From positions 2,046,001 through 2,110,000 of the forward strand of contig NW_017386026.1 of the NCBI RefSeq assembly GCF_000237925.1: a stretch of 64,000 nucleotides of DNA. Direction: 5' to 3'. The DNA comes from Schistosoma mansoni (Eukaryota; Platyhelminthes; Trematoda; Strigeidida; Schistosomatidae). Both the position numbers and the translations under genes were made by a program. Position 1 is the first letter of the stretch; every line of letters begins with the position of its first letter. The notes below the pieces were generated by a model. That model was not told where the DNA came from. It did not search any database and saw nothing but the letters and a program-made list of their open reading frames with translations. This document shows positions 10,851 to 22,200 of the stretch, piece after piece.

Positions 10851-12245
10851 CAATCGTATCTTCTTGGTTGGCTATACAATTGTCTGTGAACGAGAGCTTT
10901 TATATTCTGTAAACCACGGCGTACTTCATATAGACTGAACCAGGAATCTTAACGTGTTTGCCCTCACCCAATCAGATATAGCATAACTACTAAAAAATCG
11001 GATGAGTTCGTCTTATCCTGTCTTGACTCTATCCCCTTTTCAAGTCAATTAAGTGCTCATAGACTTTCGATTCTTCAACCTACTTTTTGAGGCAAATTGC
11101 ATCAAAACACAGAGATTATAATATCTTCATTATCTAGCTTCTTTTGTTGTGAACTATTATTGTAGCAATACATTTTTAAAGCAGACATTGATTTCTTACA
11201 GAACTTTAGTACCCTGTTTTAACAGCGTACACAACGACTGAAATTTGGAGTACCATCATTTTACTTCCACCAGCAAAACTGCTGAATTTATGGAAATTTT
11301 CAGAAATAGGATATCCCAGTAGCGTAACCAGGACGATATATATCATAAGCGAGATGACGAACAATTGGGAGACCAAGCATACAACAAATTTAACATATTC
11401 CTACTTATCAACAAATAGTTATACAGACACAACGTAAAACCACAAAAACAAAGTGACTACGGAACATCAGCCTCAGTAAGCGCCACCTCATGGCATATCT
11501 TAAGTTTACTTACAATTGACGTGTTGACAACTTCGAAAAAGCTTCAGGTGCTTGCGCCCGTATGCACGACCAAACACGATAGTCGCTTGAAGCATGTAAC
11601 CTTAGAAAACAAGGACTTAACATGTATAAAAGCTGACAACTCGCACTCAGTAAACGTATAAAAACACCTACAGGTTAGTAAGAGATTCACTCTTCATTTT
11701 TGACTTACGAGTTCAACAAACTAACACTTAATTGGACGTGAAAAATACATAGCCTATATTGGATCCGACCTTTTACGCTTTGGCTGATAAATCATATTCA
11801 GGGGGGTAAATCTAACTTGTGGACCAGTAAGATAGGTATTTATCTTGAGAAATATACATTAACCCTTATTTCGATAAAACAACAAAGTACCAAGGTACAA
11901 ACGGATTTATCACAACTACATAAAAAAGAAAACAATTCATTCAGATTATGCATTGATTCAATTGACATACGACGCTATGCGCCAATAAAATGTACAAGCT
12001 CAATGGAGCGAAGGGGAAAGTGTACAGGGAAAATGAAAGGGGGTGGCCATGAAGGCCCCTATGTACAACTGAAGCGCAGAAGCGCAATAATAATAAGCTT
12101 TACAAAAGCTACAAGATCATACCACTGGGATTGCAAATAAACTGTTCACAAAAGGTATAATGAGGTAATACTTGAGAAGAGTTTAGTTAAATGCTAACAG
12201 CGAACTATAAAAACAGACAACTTCCATATTGCAAAGTTCGAAAGA

Positions 12246-13520
12246 TTAAGTTGGAAGCTGAAAGATTTGTGTTGGGCTTACTCCATTCGTAACATGTAGC
12301 TGAGGACCAGGAACTTTCGAATCCCTAGACCCACAGTCACGAGTTAAACAGCGTACTTTAGGTGGTGGCAAGACTGAAGGATCCGCCAGCAACATTCTAT
12401 TGTCCGTCGAAGACAGGCCGTTACCATTAGAATTACTGAAAGAAACATCAACACTAGGGGACCTGGGAAACTCAGAAGGCTGAAGTGTAACACCGTATGG
12501 CCTTGCTAGCTTTCGCCAGAGGCGATGAGTTGACACCAAACTATTGCTAGGCTTCGGCACCAACATCGCCTGGGAGGCTTGACACATGTTTGGATTCGTG
12601 ACGGGAATCTACATATGTATGAAGCAAGCCCAAAGAAATTGTTAAGGTCTTAGCCATCATCAATGTAAAACCAATTAATAATAATATATATCATAATTTG
12701 TCACAATATCTAACCATTTAGATAGAACAAATGAATAGTCATCAAAGCAGTTACATTGCATGACTGACTAAAATTAAACTGAGTAAAAACCACATGACAA
12801 TACTTCTCAAAATCAAAGATAAACCTTCAAAAGTTCAAAAATGAGCACAAATAAAAAAAGCTCACCATAACCGCGGACGATAGATTAACTGATTTCTTTG
12901 GAGTTAGATTGTTCTGAGGGTGCAAGGGAGAATGTTTTTCCTGAATCAACAAACCGTCATTCGAAACATCATTTAACTCACGTCCCACATCCAGAGCAAC
13001 TTCATCTACGGTCACATCATCTGGATGCTTCCTGGAAGTTGTTGGACAATCCGTCTTCGAGTAGAAAATAGGAGAGGAACGATGATCTGTGGAACCTTTG
13101 GATTCAATAAGTAGAGGTTCGAAGGGTATTGGTGGGCAGATAGTTTCAGAAACAGGCCAGGAGAATGAAGGACGCCCACGGTGCGAACTGAAAATAGAAG
13201 TCTTTAGTCTGTTGAGCAAAGCAACATCTTTTGTTTGTGACTGTCGCCAGCAAAAGTTCGAGGGTATAAGACTTGGACTAGCTGAACCGCTAGATTTCAA
13301 ATTCGCATCATAGGACTGGAGATAAGCAGAAAGTGGTGTGGGGGCTGCGGCACGATCACATACTATTCGACCGCCGCGACCGAGACGACGCCTTATGTAG
13401 CCGGTGTAGGTAAGATGCTTTGTATGGCACAGCCGTGGGATTGTTGCTAATGTATAACAGGAATAAGGTGAGCGGGAAGGATGGGGACTGAGAAGTGTGG
13501 AGCACTCTTCTAGCAATGAC
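12246..13520 (-). pseudogene. Mirror copy of EPC exons 7 and 8
   Basis: Two open segments on the minus strand, 12866-13520 (exon 7 copy) and 12246-12608 (exon 8 copy), encode the same residues as the right-arm exons at 17536-18190 and 18448-18810. The intervening 257-bp intron and its splice sites are also copied. There are no copies of exons 1-6 or a promoter on this strand, because those lie in the unduplicated spacer facing the other way. In the orientation given it is an orphan gene end, not an independent gene. If the spacer were inverted, it would become the functional 3' half. Confidence 0.85.
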
Positions 13521-14109
13521 CTAAGGAAATAAACACGAATACACAAACCTTGCATGAATATGAGATAAATGAAGGATAGTTGAGTACGCTAAACTATCGA
13601 GTGTTATATCCGGACTACTATAGTTTCTCTAATAGCCGTTAAGCGAATACAGAAACACCACGTTTGTGTCGAAATAATTGAATACGGATGAAAATCCACA
13701 GAAATCCTGACTGGATTGGTTAGTAATTACGCCTATAGTGAAACGCCATTTACGAGGTGACAATCAACGGCCTCACTAAAAATTAGCTCGAATTGACCAT
13801 GAATAACTACTCAAGCCAGACCAGTTTCCACGCAATTGCTGCAGCTAACTCCACACGACAGAATGTTTCGTTCCGTATCAACTGTGTACTCTAAACTCCA
13901 ACAAACTCTTGTTGGCAGTGACTAGGTGATTGGCCCGTAGAAGTAACAAGGTACTGGCGGGGGCAAGCGCCTGGGAAGGTCACCTGCTAAATACAGTAGA
14001 AAACGAGTATTTAACTTAGTTTACCAAAGACCGAGCCATTATCAAGAAGTTGTGTCTTATCTGGAGAGTATCAGAGCTAAATAAGAAACTCCGATACGAT
14101 ACCGAGTGG

Positions 14110-16946
14110 TCTCGATGAACGTTATAATCTCACCGCTCGTAAGGAGTGATGATATACATTATTCCAGTTTATACTATCGTTCCTGATGTCTTTTCGAGTT
14201 GCTGCTAATGTTTGAGAAGTTAACACTGTATCTCCGTGCTGTATGCGGAGTATGATGACACGGTTTGAACAAAAATGAAATATCCTCTTCCAGGCTGTAT
14301 ATCTCAAGTTTATGTGCAAGATAACTTGTCAGAGATAGACTACGTTAGGCTTTGAGTAAGAGAAAATTAGTACAATGCTATCCGATGAACTTTAAGGTCA
14401 GGTCATTTTCTTCTTAATTCTAGGCCCATCTTACTTCTTACAAACTGCTCAATAAAGTTCAACTTCGAAGAGAAAAAGCAACACTTCAACAGACTTTGAA
14501 AACATTTGAGTATAAATCGGAGAGTCAAAATATCCATATCTATTTTTAGGCCTGGAAACTGGAAAAATCTTGAAGACGTTATAAAGTTGTTATAATAGTT
14601 CAACGATATATGTTCTCCTCCATCTTGTCGGCCATTTGCAGTTGGTCGAACCGCCATACTGGATTTCACTTAAATGACCCCGCGCCATATTGGAGTGGGG
14701 CCAAAAGATTAAGATAATTAAGGTTATTAAGTTATGATATCCTTAATATGAAATTGTAAATCAATGTGCAGACTTTATTTTCCATTTATCTTGATCTTTA
14801 AATATCATAAGAACTAGCTATCAATGAGCTTGCCTTTCTTGTTCTTGTTTTCAGCTATGAGCAAAGTCTCATTTCGAGCTCGACAAATAGATTTTAACAA
14901 ACCCTTACCTATTCTGAAGCATGGTTCTGAATTGTTCCTTGAAATCAGTGAAAATGCACTGGTCAATCGTGGTGTTCCACAGATTCCCAGCGGGATGGAG
15001 AAAGAGGAGGAAAATGTAATAAAATTTAGCCCTTTTATGTAGTAATACGATGTATGTTATTGTCCTTGTGTCTCTAATTTTGGGTTGTTTACTTGGTTAT
15101 TAGGAGAAGTGGTTCGTGAACTAATGTCGTTTTTTAACTTTCCCCACCAGGAACATCACTTTCTGGAGGTTATTCAGGCCCTGCAACTCCGTACTGACTC
15201 AGATGTTAAAATACCTGTTCCTGAGATAATTGACAAAGAGAATGATTATAAAAGTGTTTATCCAGACAGCTTTAGTCTACCAAAACAGCTTTTGCATATC
15301 AGAAGTAAGTTGTGGATTGATGTAACATTTACTGTGAAGCAATCGTGTTCTCGGAAGAGGAACCAATTGAATATGATATGGATAGTGAGGATGAAGAATG
15401 GTTTCAAAAGAGTGATCTGGGTATTACTCCTGAGAAATTTGAGTCTATGATCGACCGCCTTGAGCGTGGTTGTGGTCAAAAGGTATAAATACTTCCACTA
15501 GTTCATTGCTTATAGGTAATGAATTTGGAAGAGGCTAAGTACCTTCTTCAAGACCACCCATCCCTAGTTATTGCTGTGTATGACTATTGGCTTAACAAGC
15601 GTGTCCAGTCAAGACAACCTCTTCTTTACGCTGTTCGACAAGAGCGACGTGATGGTAGTAGTAACACCGATCCATATGTGGCGTTCCGAAGACGGAGTGA
15701 GAAGATGCAAACCCGTAAAAACCGAAAAAGTGATGAGCAGTCGTACGAAAGGATGTTGATCTTGCGAGAACAAATGGATTCTTTAGGGTTTGAAAAAGTT
15801 TATTCTAATTCATTTTCTTAGGGAGATACTCGGTCGACTTGTCAAACGTGAAGCTACGAAGGAAGCAATTGTTAACTGTGATTACAGATGCTTTCAGCTT
15901 AGATGCAAGCTATGCGACTGGGAAGGTTCAAGTCTCGTAGAAGCCGAAGCATTAGTGCGGAACCACCACGAGAATGAAGGTGTGGAAACTATGAGGTCTT
16001 TGAAAGTAAGTCACCTACCTAAGAATTTTATTCCTTTTAGGACAACAAAAGGCGTCCTAATCGCAAGCGCAAACTGGTCAAGAGGTTCAGCAATCTTCCA
16101 AACCCCACAAGTTCCGACGAGGCCTCTGACAATGATGATGATCAAGGTGGACCATTCTCTTTTGTTAGAACTCCTGGTTGCCGATATTTGAAGCCAAGGT
16201 ATATAGTTAACCAGCGGACCCACTGTATTTCTGTACTGAACTTTAGTCTATTTGTTGAGTTATACTCACTGTCCATTTTTCTACAGCTTTTCATAAGTAG
16301 CTTAAGTAGGACGCCTATGATTTGGGTGGCATAGTAGCGCTAACCACTGATTTCTGTACATGATGAAGGCTTCTTAATTTATACTTTAAAAGCGCAATAT
16401 ATTTTTTAACGTTTCCAATCGTGGGCAAATGGCTGCTCAAATTATTGTACATAGTGCTTGCATTAATGCTAATAATGGATGCGCAAAGGTTTACTGTTTA
16501 ATATAAGATTTTAATTCACCATTCTTATTTGTTTCCATTAAATAGTGCTGGTAATATCCTAAGTAATCATAGTCCCTCAAAGTAGGGTTCTCACTTGTTA
16601 TTAATCGCCAAAACCTATTTTATGCTATACGAATAATCTTAAGTGGGCATGACTAATCTGCGACAAGCGTGCATAGAACCTTACGGTCTCCAACATACCA
16701 GACTTCTGTCTGCCTACGAGGAATTTACCCAAGACACGTTTGGACATGGTCTCGGTCGTATGGTTTCGTCAAAGTTGTGGAATCAAACAAGGGGGACTAT
16801 GTGTTACAAGCAAAGAAATTTCATAGGATCACAGTACGATTAACTAGCTAAAAGCATAACAATAATTGTCACTCAACTCGGAATTAAAAGTTACCGCGAA
16901 TTCGTTCTCATTAGTGACTGGGTTTATGAGCTTTGATTCACGTAGG
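14110..16946. other. Single-copy spacer of the palindrome
   Basis: These 2837 bases lie between the two arms and are not mirrored. They contain the presumed EPC promoter region, exons 1-6 and most of intron 6. The part 14110-14600 holds only short frames without recognised features. Confidence 0.85.
14615..14700 (+). promoter_or_regulatory. Candidate EPC promoter with repeated CCAT motifs
   Basis: A relatively GC-rich island upstream of the EPC start carries four CCAT motifs, three of them as GCCAT (near 14620, 14630, 14653 and 14684), in an otherwise AT-rich background. GCCAT matches the YY1/Pho-type core, but the function here is inference. No transcription start can be placed from sequence alone. 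Confidence 0.3.
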
Positions 16947-18810
16947 CCACTCGGTATCGTATCGGAGTTTCTTATTTAGCTCTGATACTCTCCAGATAAG
17001 ACACAACTTCTTGATAATGGCTCGGTCTTTGGTAAACTAAGTTAAATACTCGTTTTCTACTGTATTTAGCAGGTGACCTTCCCAGGCGCTTGCCCCCGCC
17101 AGTACCTTGTTACTTCTACGGGCCAATCACCTAGTCACTGCCAACAAGAGTTTGTTGGAGTTTAGAGTACACAGTTGATACGGAACGAAACATTCTGTCG
17201 TGTGGAGTTAGCTGCAGCAATTGCGTGGAAACTGGTCTGGCTTGAGTAGTTATTCATGGTCAATTCGAGCTAATTTTTAGTGAGGCCGTTGATTGTCACC
17301 TCGTAAATGGCGTTTCACTATAGGCGTAATTACTAACCAATCCAGTCAGGATTTCTGTGGATTTTCATCCGTATTCAATTATTTCGACACAAACGTGGTG
17401 TTTCTGTATTCGCTTAACGGCTATTAGAGAAACTATAGTAGTCCGGATATAACACTCGATAGTTTAGCGTACTCAACTATCCTTCATTTATCTCATATTC
17501 ATGCAAGGTTTGTGTATTCGTGTTTATTTCCTTAGGTCATTGCTAGAAGAGTGCTCCACACTTCTCAGTCCCCATCCTTCCCGCTCACCTTATTCCTGTT
17601 ATACATTAGCAACAATCCCACGGCTGTGCCATACAAAGCATCTTACCTACACCGGCTACATAAGGCGTCGTCTCGGTCGCGGCGGTCGAATAGTATGTGA
17701 TCGTGCCGCAGCCCCCACACCACTTTCTGCTTATCTCCAGTCCTATGATGCGAATTTGAAATCTAGCGGTTCAGCTAGTCCAAGTCTTATACCCTCGAAC
17801 TTTTGCTGGCGACAGTCACAAACAAAAGATGTTGCTTTGCTCAACAGACTAAAGACTTCTATTTTCAGTTCGCACCGTGGGCGTCCTTCATTCTCCTGGC
17901 CTGTTTCTGAAACTATCTGCCCACCAATACCCTTCGAACCTCTACTTATTGAATCCAAAGGTTCCACAGATCATCGTTCCTCTCCTATTTTCTACTCGAA
18001 GACGGATTGTCCAACAACTTCCAGGAAGCATCCAGATGATGTGACCGTAGATGAAGTTGCTCTGGATGTGGGACGTGAGTTAAATGATGTTTCGAATGAC
18101 GGTTTGTTGATTCAGGAAAAACATTCTCCCTTGCACCCTCAGAACAATCTAACTCCAAAGAAATCAGTTAATCTATCGTCCGCGGTTATGGTGAGCTTTT
18201 TTTATTTGTGCTCATTTTTGAACTTTTGAAGGTTTATCTTTGATTTTGAGAAGTATTGTCATGTGGTTTTTACTCAGTTTAATTTTAGTCAGTCATGCAA
18301 TGTAACTGCTTTGATGACTATTCATTTGTTCTATCTAAATGGTTAGATATTGTGACAAATTATGATATATATTATTATTAATTGGTTTTACATTGATGAT
18401 GGCTAAGACCTTAACAATTTCTTTGGGCTTGCTTCATACATATGTAGATTCCCGTCACGAATCCAAACATGTGTCAAGCCTCCCAGGCGATGTTGGTGCC
18501 GAAGCCTAGCAATAGTTTGGTGTCAACTCATCGCCTCTGGCGAAAGCTAGCAAGGCCATACGGTGTTACACTTCAGCCTTCTGAGTTTCCCAGGTCCCCT
18601 AGTGTTGATGTTTCTTTCAGTAATTCTAATGGTAACGGCCTGTCTTCGACGGACAATAGAATGTTGCTGGCGGATCCTTCAGTCTTGCCACCACCTAAAG
18701 TACGCTGTTTAACTCGTGACTGTGGGTCTAGGGATTCGAAAGTTCCTGGTCCTCAGCTACATGTTACGAATGGAGTAAGCCCAACACAAATCTTTCAGCT
18801 TCCAACTTAA
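14857..18810 (+). CDS. EPC1: Enhancer of polycomb homologue (EPC/Epl1 family), 8 coding exons
   Basis: EPC/Epl1 proteins are nuclear scaffold subunits of NuA4/Tip60-type histone acetyltransferase complexes. Predicted exons: 14857-15015, 15151-15304, 15340-15482, 15516-15787, 15822-16005, 16041-16198, 17536-18190 and 18448-18810. All have GT/AG borders and compatible phases, giving 695 aa (human EPC1 is somewhat longer). Recognisable blocks are MSKVSFRARQ at the start, PQIPSGMEKEEE, IPVPEI, YPDSF.LPKQLLHI, EYDMDSEDEEW, MIDRLERG, then RDGSSNTDPYVAFRRR.EKMQTRKNRK split over exons 3-4. Exon 7 has IRRRLGRGGRIVCDRA. Introns 2-5 are 33-35 bp; introns 1, 6 and 7 are 135, 1337 and 257 bp. A CAG acceptor two bases before the ATG suggests a 5' UTR intron or spliced-leader site. 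Exon 8 may instead splice at 18775 (GTAAGC) to an acceptor at 18914, which would change only the last dozen residues. Exons 7-8 lie inside the right palindrome arm. Confidence 0.9.
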
Positions 18811-20205
18811 TCTTTCGAACTTTGCAATATGGAAGTTGTCTGTTTTTATAGTTCGCTGTTAGCATTTAACTAAACTCTTCTCAAGTATTACCTCATTATA
18901 CCTTTTGTGAACAGTTTATTTGCAATCCCAGTGGTATGATCTTGTAGCTTTTGTAAAGCTTATTATTATTGCGCTTCTGCGCTTCAGTTGTACATAGGGG
19001 CCTTCATGGCCACCCCCTTTCATTTTCCCTGTACACTTTCCCCTTCGCTCCATTGAGCTTGTACATTTTATTGGCGCATAGCGTCGTATGTCAATTGAAT
19101 CAATGCATAATCTGAATGAATTGTTTTCTTTTTTATGTAGTTGTGATAAATCCGTTTGTACCTTGGTACTTTGTTGTTTTATCGAAATAAGGGTTAATGT
19201 ATATTTCTCAGGATAAATACCTATCTTACTGGTCCACAAGTTAGATTTACCCCCCTGAATATGATTTATCAGCCAAAGCGTAAAAGGTCGGATCCAATAT
19301 AGGCTATGTATTTTTCACGTCCAATTAAGTGTTAGTTTGTTGAACTCGTAAGTCAAAAATGAAGAGTGAATCTCTTACTAACCTGTAGGTGTTTTTATAC
19401 GTTTACTGAGTGCGAGTTGTCAGCTTTTATACATGTTAAGTCCTTGTTTTCTAAGGTTACATGCTTCAAGCGACTATCGTGTTTGGTCGTGCATACGGGC
19501 GCAAGCACCTGAAGCTTTTTCGAAGTTGTCAACACGTCAATTGTAAGTAAACTTAAGATATGCCATGAGGTGGCGCTTACTGAGGCTGATGTTCCGTAGT
19601 CACTTTGTTTTTGTGGTTTTACGTTGTGTCTGTATAACTATTTGTTGATAAGTAGGAATATGTTAAATTTGTTGTATGCTTGGTCTCCCAATTGTTCGTC
19701 ATCTCGCTTATGATATATATCGTCCTGGTTACGCTACTGGGATATCCTATTTCTGAAAATTTCCATAAATTCAGCAGTTTTGCTGGTGGAAGTAAAATGA
19801 TGGTACTCCAAATTTCAGTCGTTGTGTACGCTGTTAAAACAGGGTACTAAAGTTCTGTAAGAAATCAATGTCTGCTTTAAAAATGTATTGCTACAATAAT
19901 AGTTCACAACAAAAGAAGCTAGATAATGAAGATATTATAATCTCTGTGTTTTGATGCAATTTGCCTCAAAAAGTAGGTTGAAGAATCGAAAGTCTATGAG
20001 CACTTAATTGACTTGAAAAGGGGATAGAGTCAAGACAGGATAAGACGAACTCATCCGATTTTTTAGTAGTTATGCTATATCTGATTGGGTGAGGGCAAAC
20101 ACGTTAAGATTCCTGGTTCAGTCTATATGAAGTACGCCGTGGTTTACAGAATATAAAAGCTCTCGTTCACAGACAATTGTATAGCCAACCAAGAAGATAC
20201 GATTG

Positions 20206-20796
20206 CAGTGTAGTTATGTCAGTCAGTCACAACGTAGAACTTCGTATATACGTACATCATTTCGAGTTGCCATACCACATTAGCACAGAGATGCAGTTGT
20301 CGATTCAAATCCATAGTGGTAGAAGTAGTAAGAGTTTAAGCAGTAACTGAAGAGATTAGGGTTTGAGGATGTTATTCAAGGAGTATGATCCAGTGAAATA
20401 AATTTGGAAAGAGAAAAAAGAAAGGGACATGAAGAATTCAGAAGATTAGGACTTGTGAAAACGCAAAGAGTGAATGCACCTTCGCCATTGCAAACGATTT
20501 TGAGCCATGTCATTCAAGATCTCTAACCATCGATTGCTATCATCTCGCGAATCCCAACCAGGTAATCTACACCTACCAACATGGCTCAGTCCACTTGTCA
20601 GTGACTTCATGGACTTGTGCCACGTTTTGGCCTGGCTGCCCCTAGCTTTCTTCCAACCTACTCCTACACCATAAAACATCGCACGTCGGGGCAGTCAGTG
20701 GTTGGGAATACGTAACACCTATCCCAGCCATCTCAAATGATGAAATTTCACTACTTCATCAGTCGATTTGCCATCCTCACCTAGTACAGTGTACTT
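20206..20796 (-). mobile_element. RTE-like LINE 3' end fragment, right-arm copy
   Basis: Mirror of 10260-10850, carrying the same degraded reverse transcriptase C-terminus on the minus strand. It lies about 1.4 kb downstream of the EPC stop in the antisense direction. The shared damage in both arms shows that the insertion preceded the duplication. Confidence 0.75.
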
Positions 20797-21832
20797 ATGG
20801 TCGGTTTCATATCACGCATTTACTTTGTAACTGGTATGAAGATGATAATTTTGTATTGCGCTGTTGATTCACACCTTGATGCTCGCTTGAGTCTGTCTAA
20901 GTAATGAAATAATGGGAGTGTCAGGCTGAAAATGGGCCATCCATATTTCCCTCGTGGAGCATTTGAGAATTTGTGCACAATCTTCCCAAACTGAAAAAAA
21001 TTTCAGTATGGTGCGCTGTTCTTATTCAGTTATACTAGATCCAGAAATTGGTTTGAAAGTTCTCGTCGTTAAAATGACGTTCCTGATGATATCTGTCTGG
21101 AGTGCATAGATTCCTATTTATCGAGTGATTAGTTTTGTTTTATCTTTATAGTAGGTCTGTTCCATTTGATATATTTTACTCATATACACGGTTAAGTTTA
21201 AACGACAGGTTGGAGGACACTATTAACTTCAATTTGTTTTACCGGTAAATCGAAAATCTTCGTGAAAAGGTTACTTCCCCCTGTTTGTCTCCCTTCGATT
21301 TCCCTCGTTTTTGGAAGGCATAAATTATTGGACAAGGGACAATTACTACTTCTGTATATTGTATTTATGACTGAGGAACAATTAAGACCCTAGAGGGATC
21401 CGCCTTACAATTGCTTTCAAGACCCACCATCCCTCAGGAGATGGGTGTCTTTCAGTGAATATTAAGCTACAGTAAAAAGGTGCAAAACTCACACTAAACA
21501 TCGCCGTTTCTGTGAAGTATGGGAGACTTCAGAACGTGAAGTTTCTCGTTTTTGTTATCGTACTTTGTTTACTAATGCTCCTGATCTGAGTAGTTTGAAG
21601 GATTAATATGATGACGATAAATAGTTAAGATAGACATTCGTTACGAAGATAACCTGAACAGACCTATGTTCCAGCTGATTGTAGAACCTTTTATTACTAC
21701 TGTAGTCTGTGTAGAAATCACTAAGTACACATCCACTCAGTTCTTCACAATTGATTGATCACTGGTTAGTGGCTGACGTCAGGCCCCTAGTGCATATCGA
21801 ATTCTATAGATTGGGTCGCGGTGTCACCATTG

Positions 21833-22000
21833 GTCTAGGTGACCCGACATTGCGTGCACTATGTCGAGATGTAATGCGGTGGTTGGAGGTAGTCGGCAAA
21901 AAACCCTGGACATAGGTTTCGTCCCATCTGGGACTCGCCAGCAAGATTTGCCTGTAATCCAGAGGGGACTGATGGTCACTACCCAGTAGTCAGTCAATTT
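21833..22000 (-). repeat. SINE 3' portion with hammerhead fold, right-arm copy
   Basis: Mirror of 9056-9223. The hammerhead-like core lies at 21899-21949 on the minus strand with the A6-to-G change, so this state was present before the arms were duplicated or has been homogenised. Confidence 0.55.
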
Positions 22001-22036
22001 TAAATGCATCTCAGTCTTACAGGGGGCCAGTCGCGG

Positions 22037-22200
22037 CCCTGATAGCTCAGTGGTAACGTCCCTGACTGTGAAACTGAGTGGCGCGATATCGAGTCCGACA
22101 AGGAGTATCAGTTTCCTCAAGATTGAAGATACACCTTTCTGAAGAGCGCTAAGTAGAACGAAATCTAGGTCTAGCGTTTCCTATCTGCTATCTTCAACCA
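22037..22200 (+). repeat. tRNA-derived SINE with hammerhead fold, right-arm copy
   Basis: The A-box-like TAGCTCAGTGGTAA at about 22044-22057 and a B-box-like ATCGAGTCCG at about 22088-22097 have tRNA-like spacing. The hammerhead-like fold follows immediately. A similar promoter half is seen at 43100-43170 and 55740-55800. Confidence 0.55.
22125..22195 (+). ncRNA. Hammerhead-like fold with minimal stem III
   Basis: The core is CTGAAGA (22139-22145), then a stem II with two mismatched pairs (22146-22159), GAAA (22160-22163), a three-pair stem III closed by a two-base loop, and GTC ending at 22171. A distal stem I is formed by GAAGATA upstream and TATCTTC downstream. All conserved core positions are kept. 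The stem II mismatches and poorly paired proximal stem I make activity uncertain. No folding program was run. Confidence 0.45.

Larger units (their letters stand above)
7722..14109. repeat. Left arm of large inverted repeat
   Basis: This is the reverse complement of 16947-23334 along its whole length, with paired coordinates summing to 31056 and no indel needed. Substitutions noticed by eye are at 9034/22022, 10162/20894, 10259/20797 and 11845/19211, suggesting identity near 99.9 percent. Contents, inward from the gap: unrecognised DNA, two opposed SINEs (8856-9223), a worn RTE-like LINE 3' end (10260-10850), an antisense copy of the EPC 3' flank, and copies of EPC exons 8 and 7. The inner boundary is sharp at 14109/16947. 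Confidence 0.95.

Noticed and set aside
11817-12140. 107-codon frame, mirrored at 18916-19239 on the minus strand
   Set aside because: It lies antisense to the EPC 3' flank, has no domain and differs between arms by an unconstrained-looking substitution.
13089-13313. Plus-strand frame opposite the exon 7 copy, mirrored at 17743-17967
   Set aside because: Antisense shadow of EPC exon 7; no independent features.
12827-13555. 242-codon minus-strand frame as an independent gene
   Set aside because: It is the mirror copy of EPC exon 7 plus flanking intron; no start, promoter or upstream exons exist on that strand in this orientation.
14403-14669. Divergent gene sharing the EPC promoter region
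   Set aside because: An 88-codon frame without recognised features; codon pattern and borders give no support.
16643-16843. Extra EPC exon in intron 6
   Set aside because: Exon 6 and exon 7 join in phase directly and the frame shows no similarity to EPC proteins.
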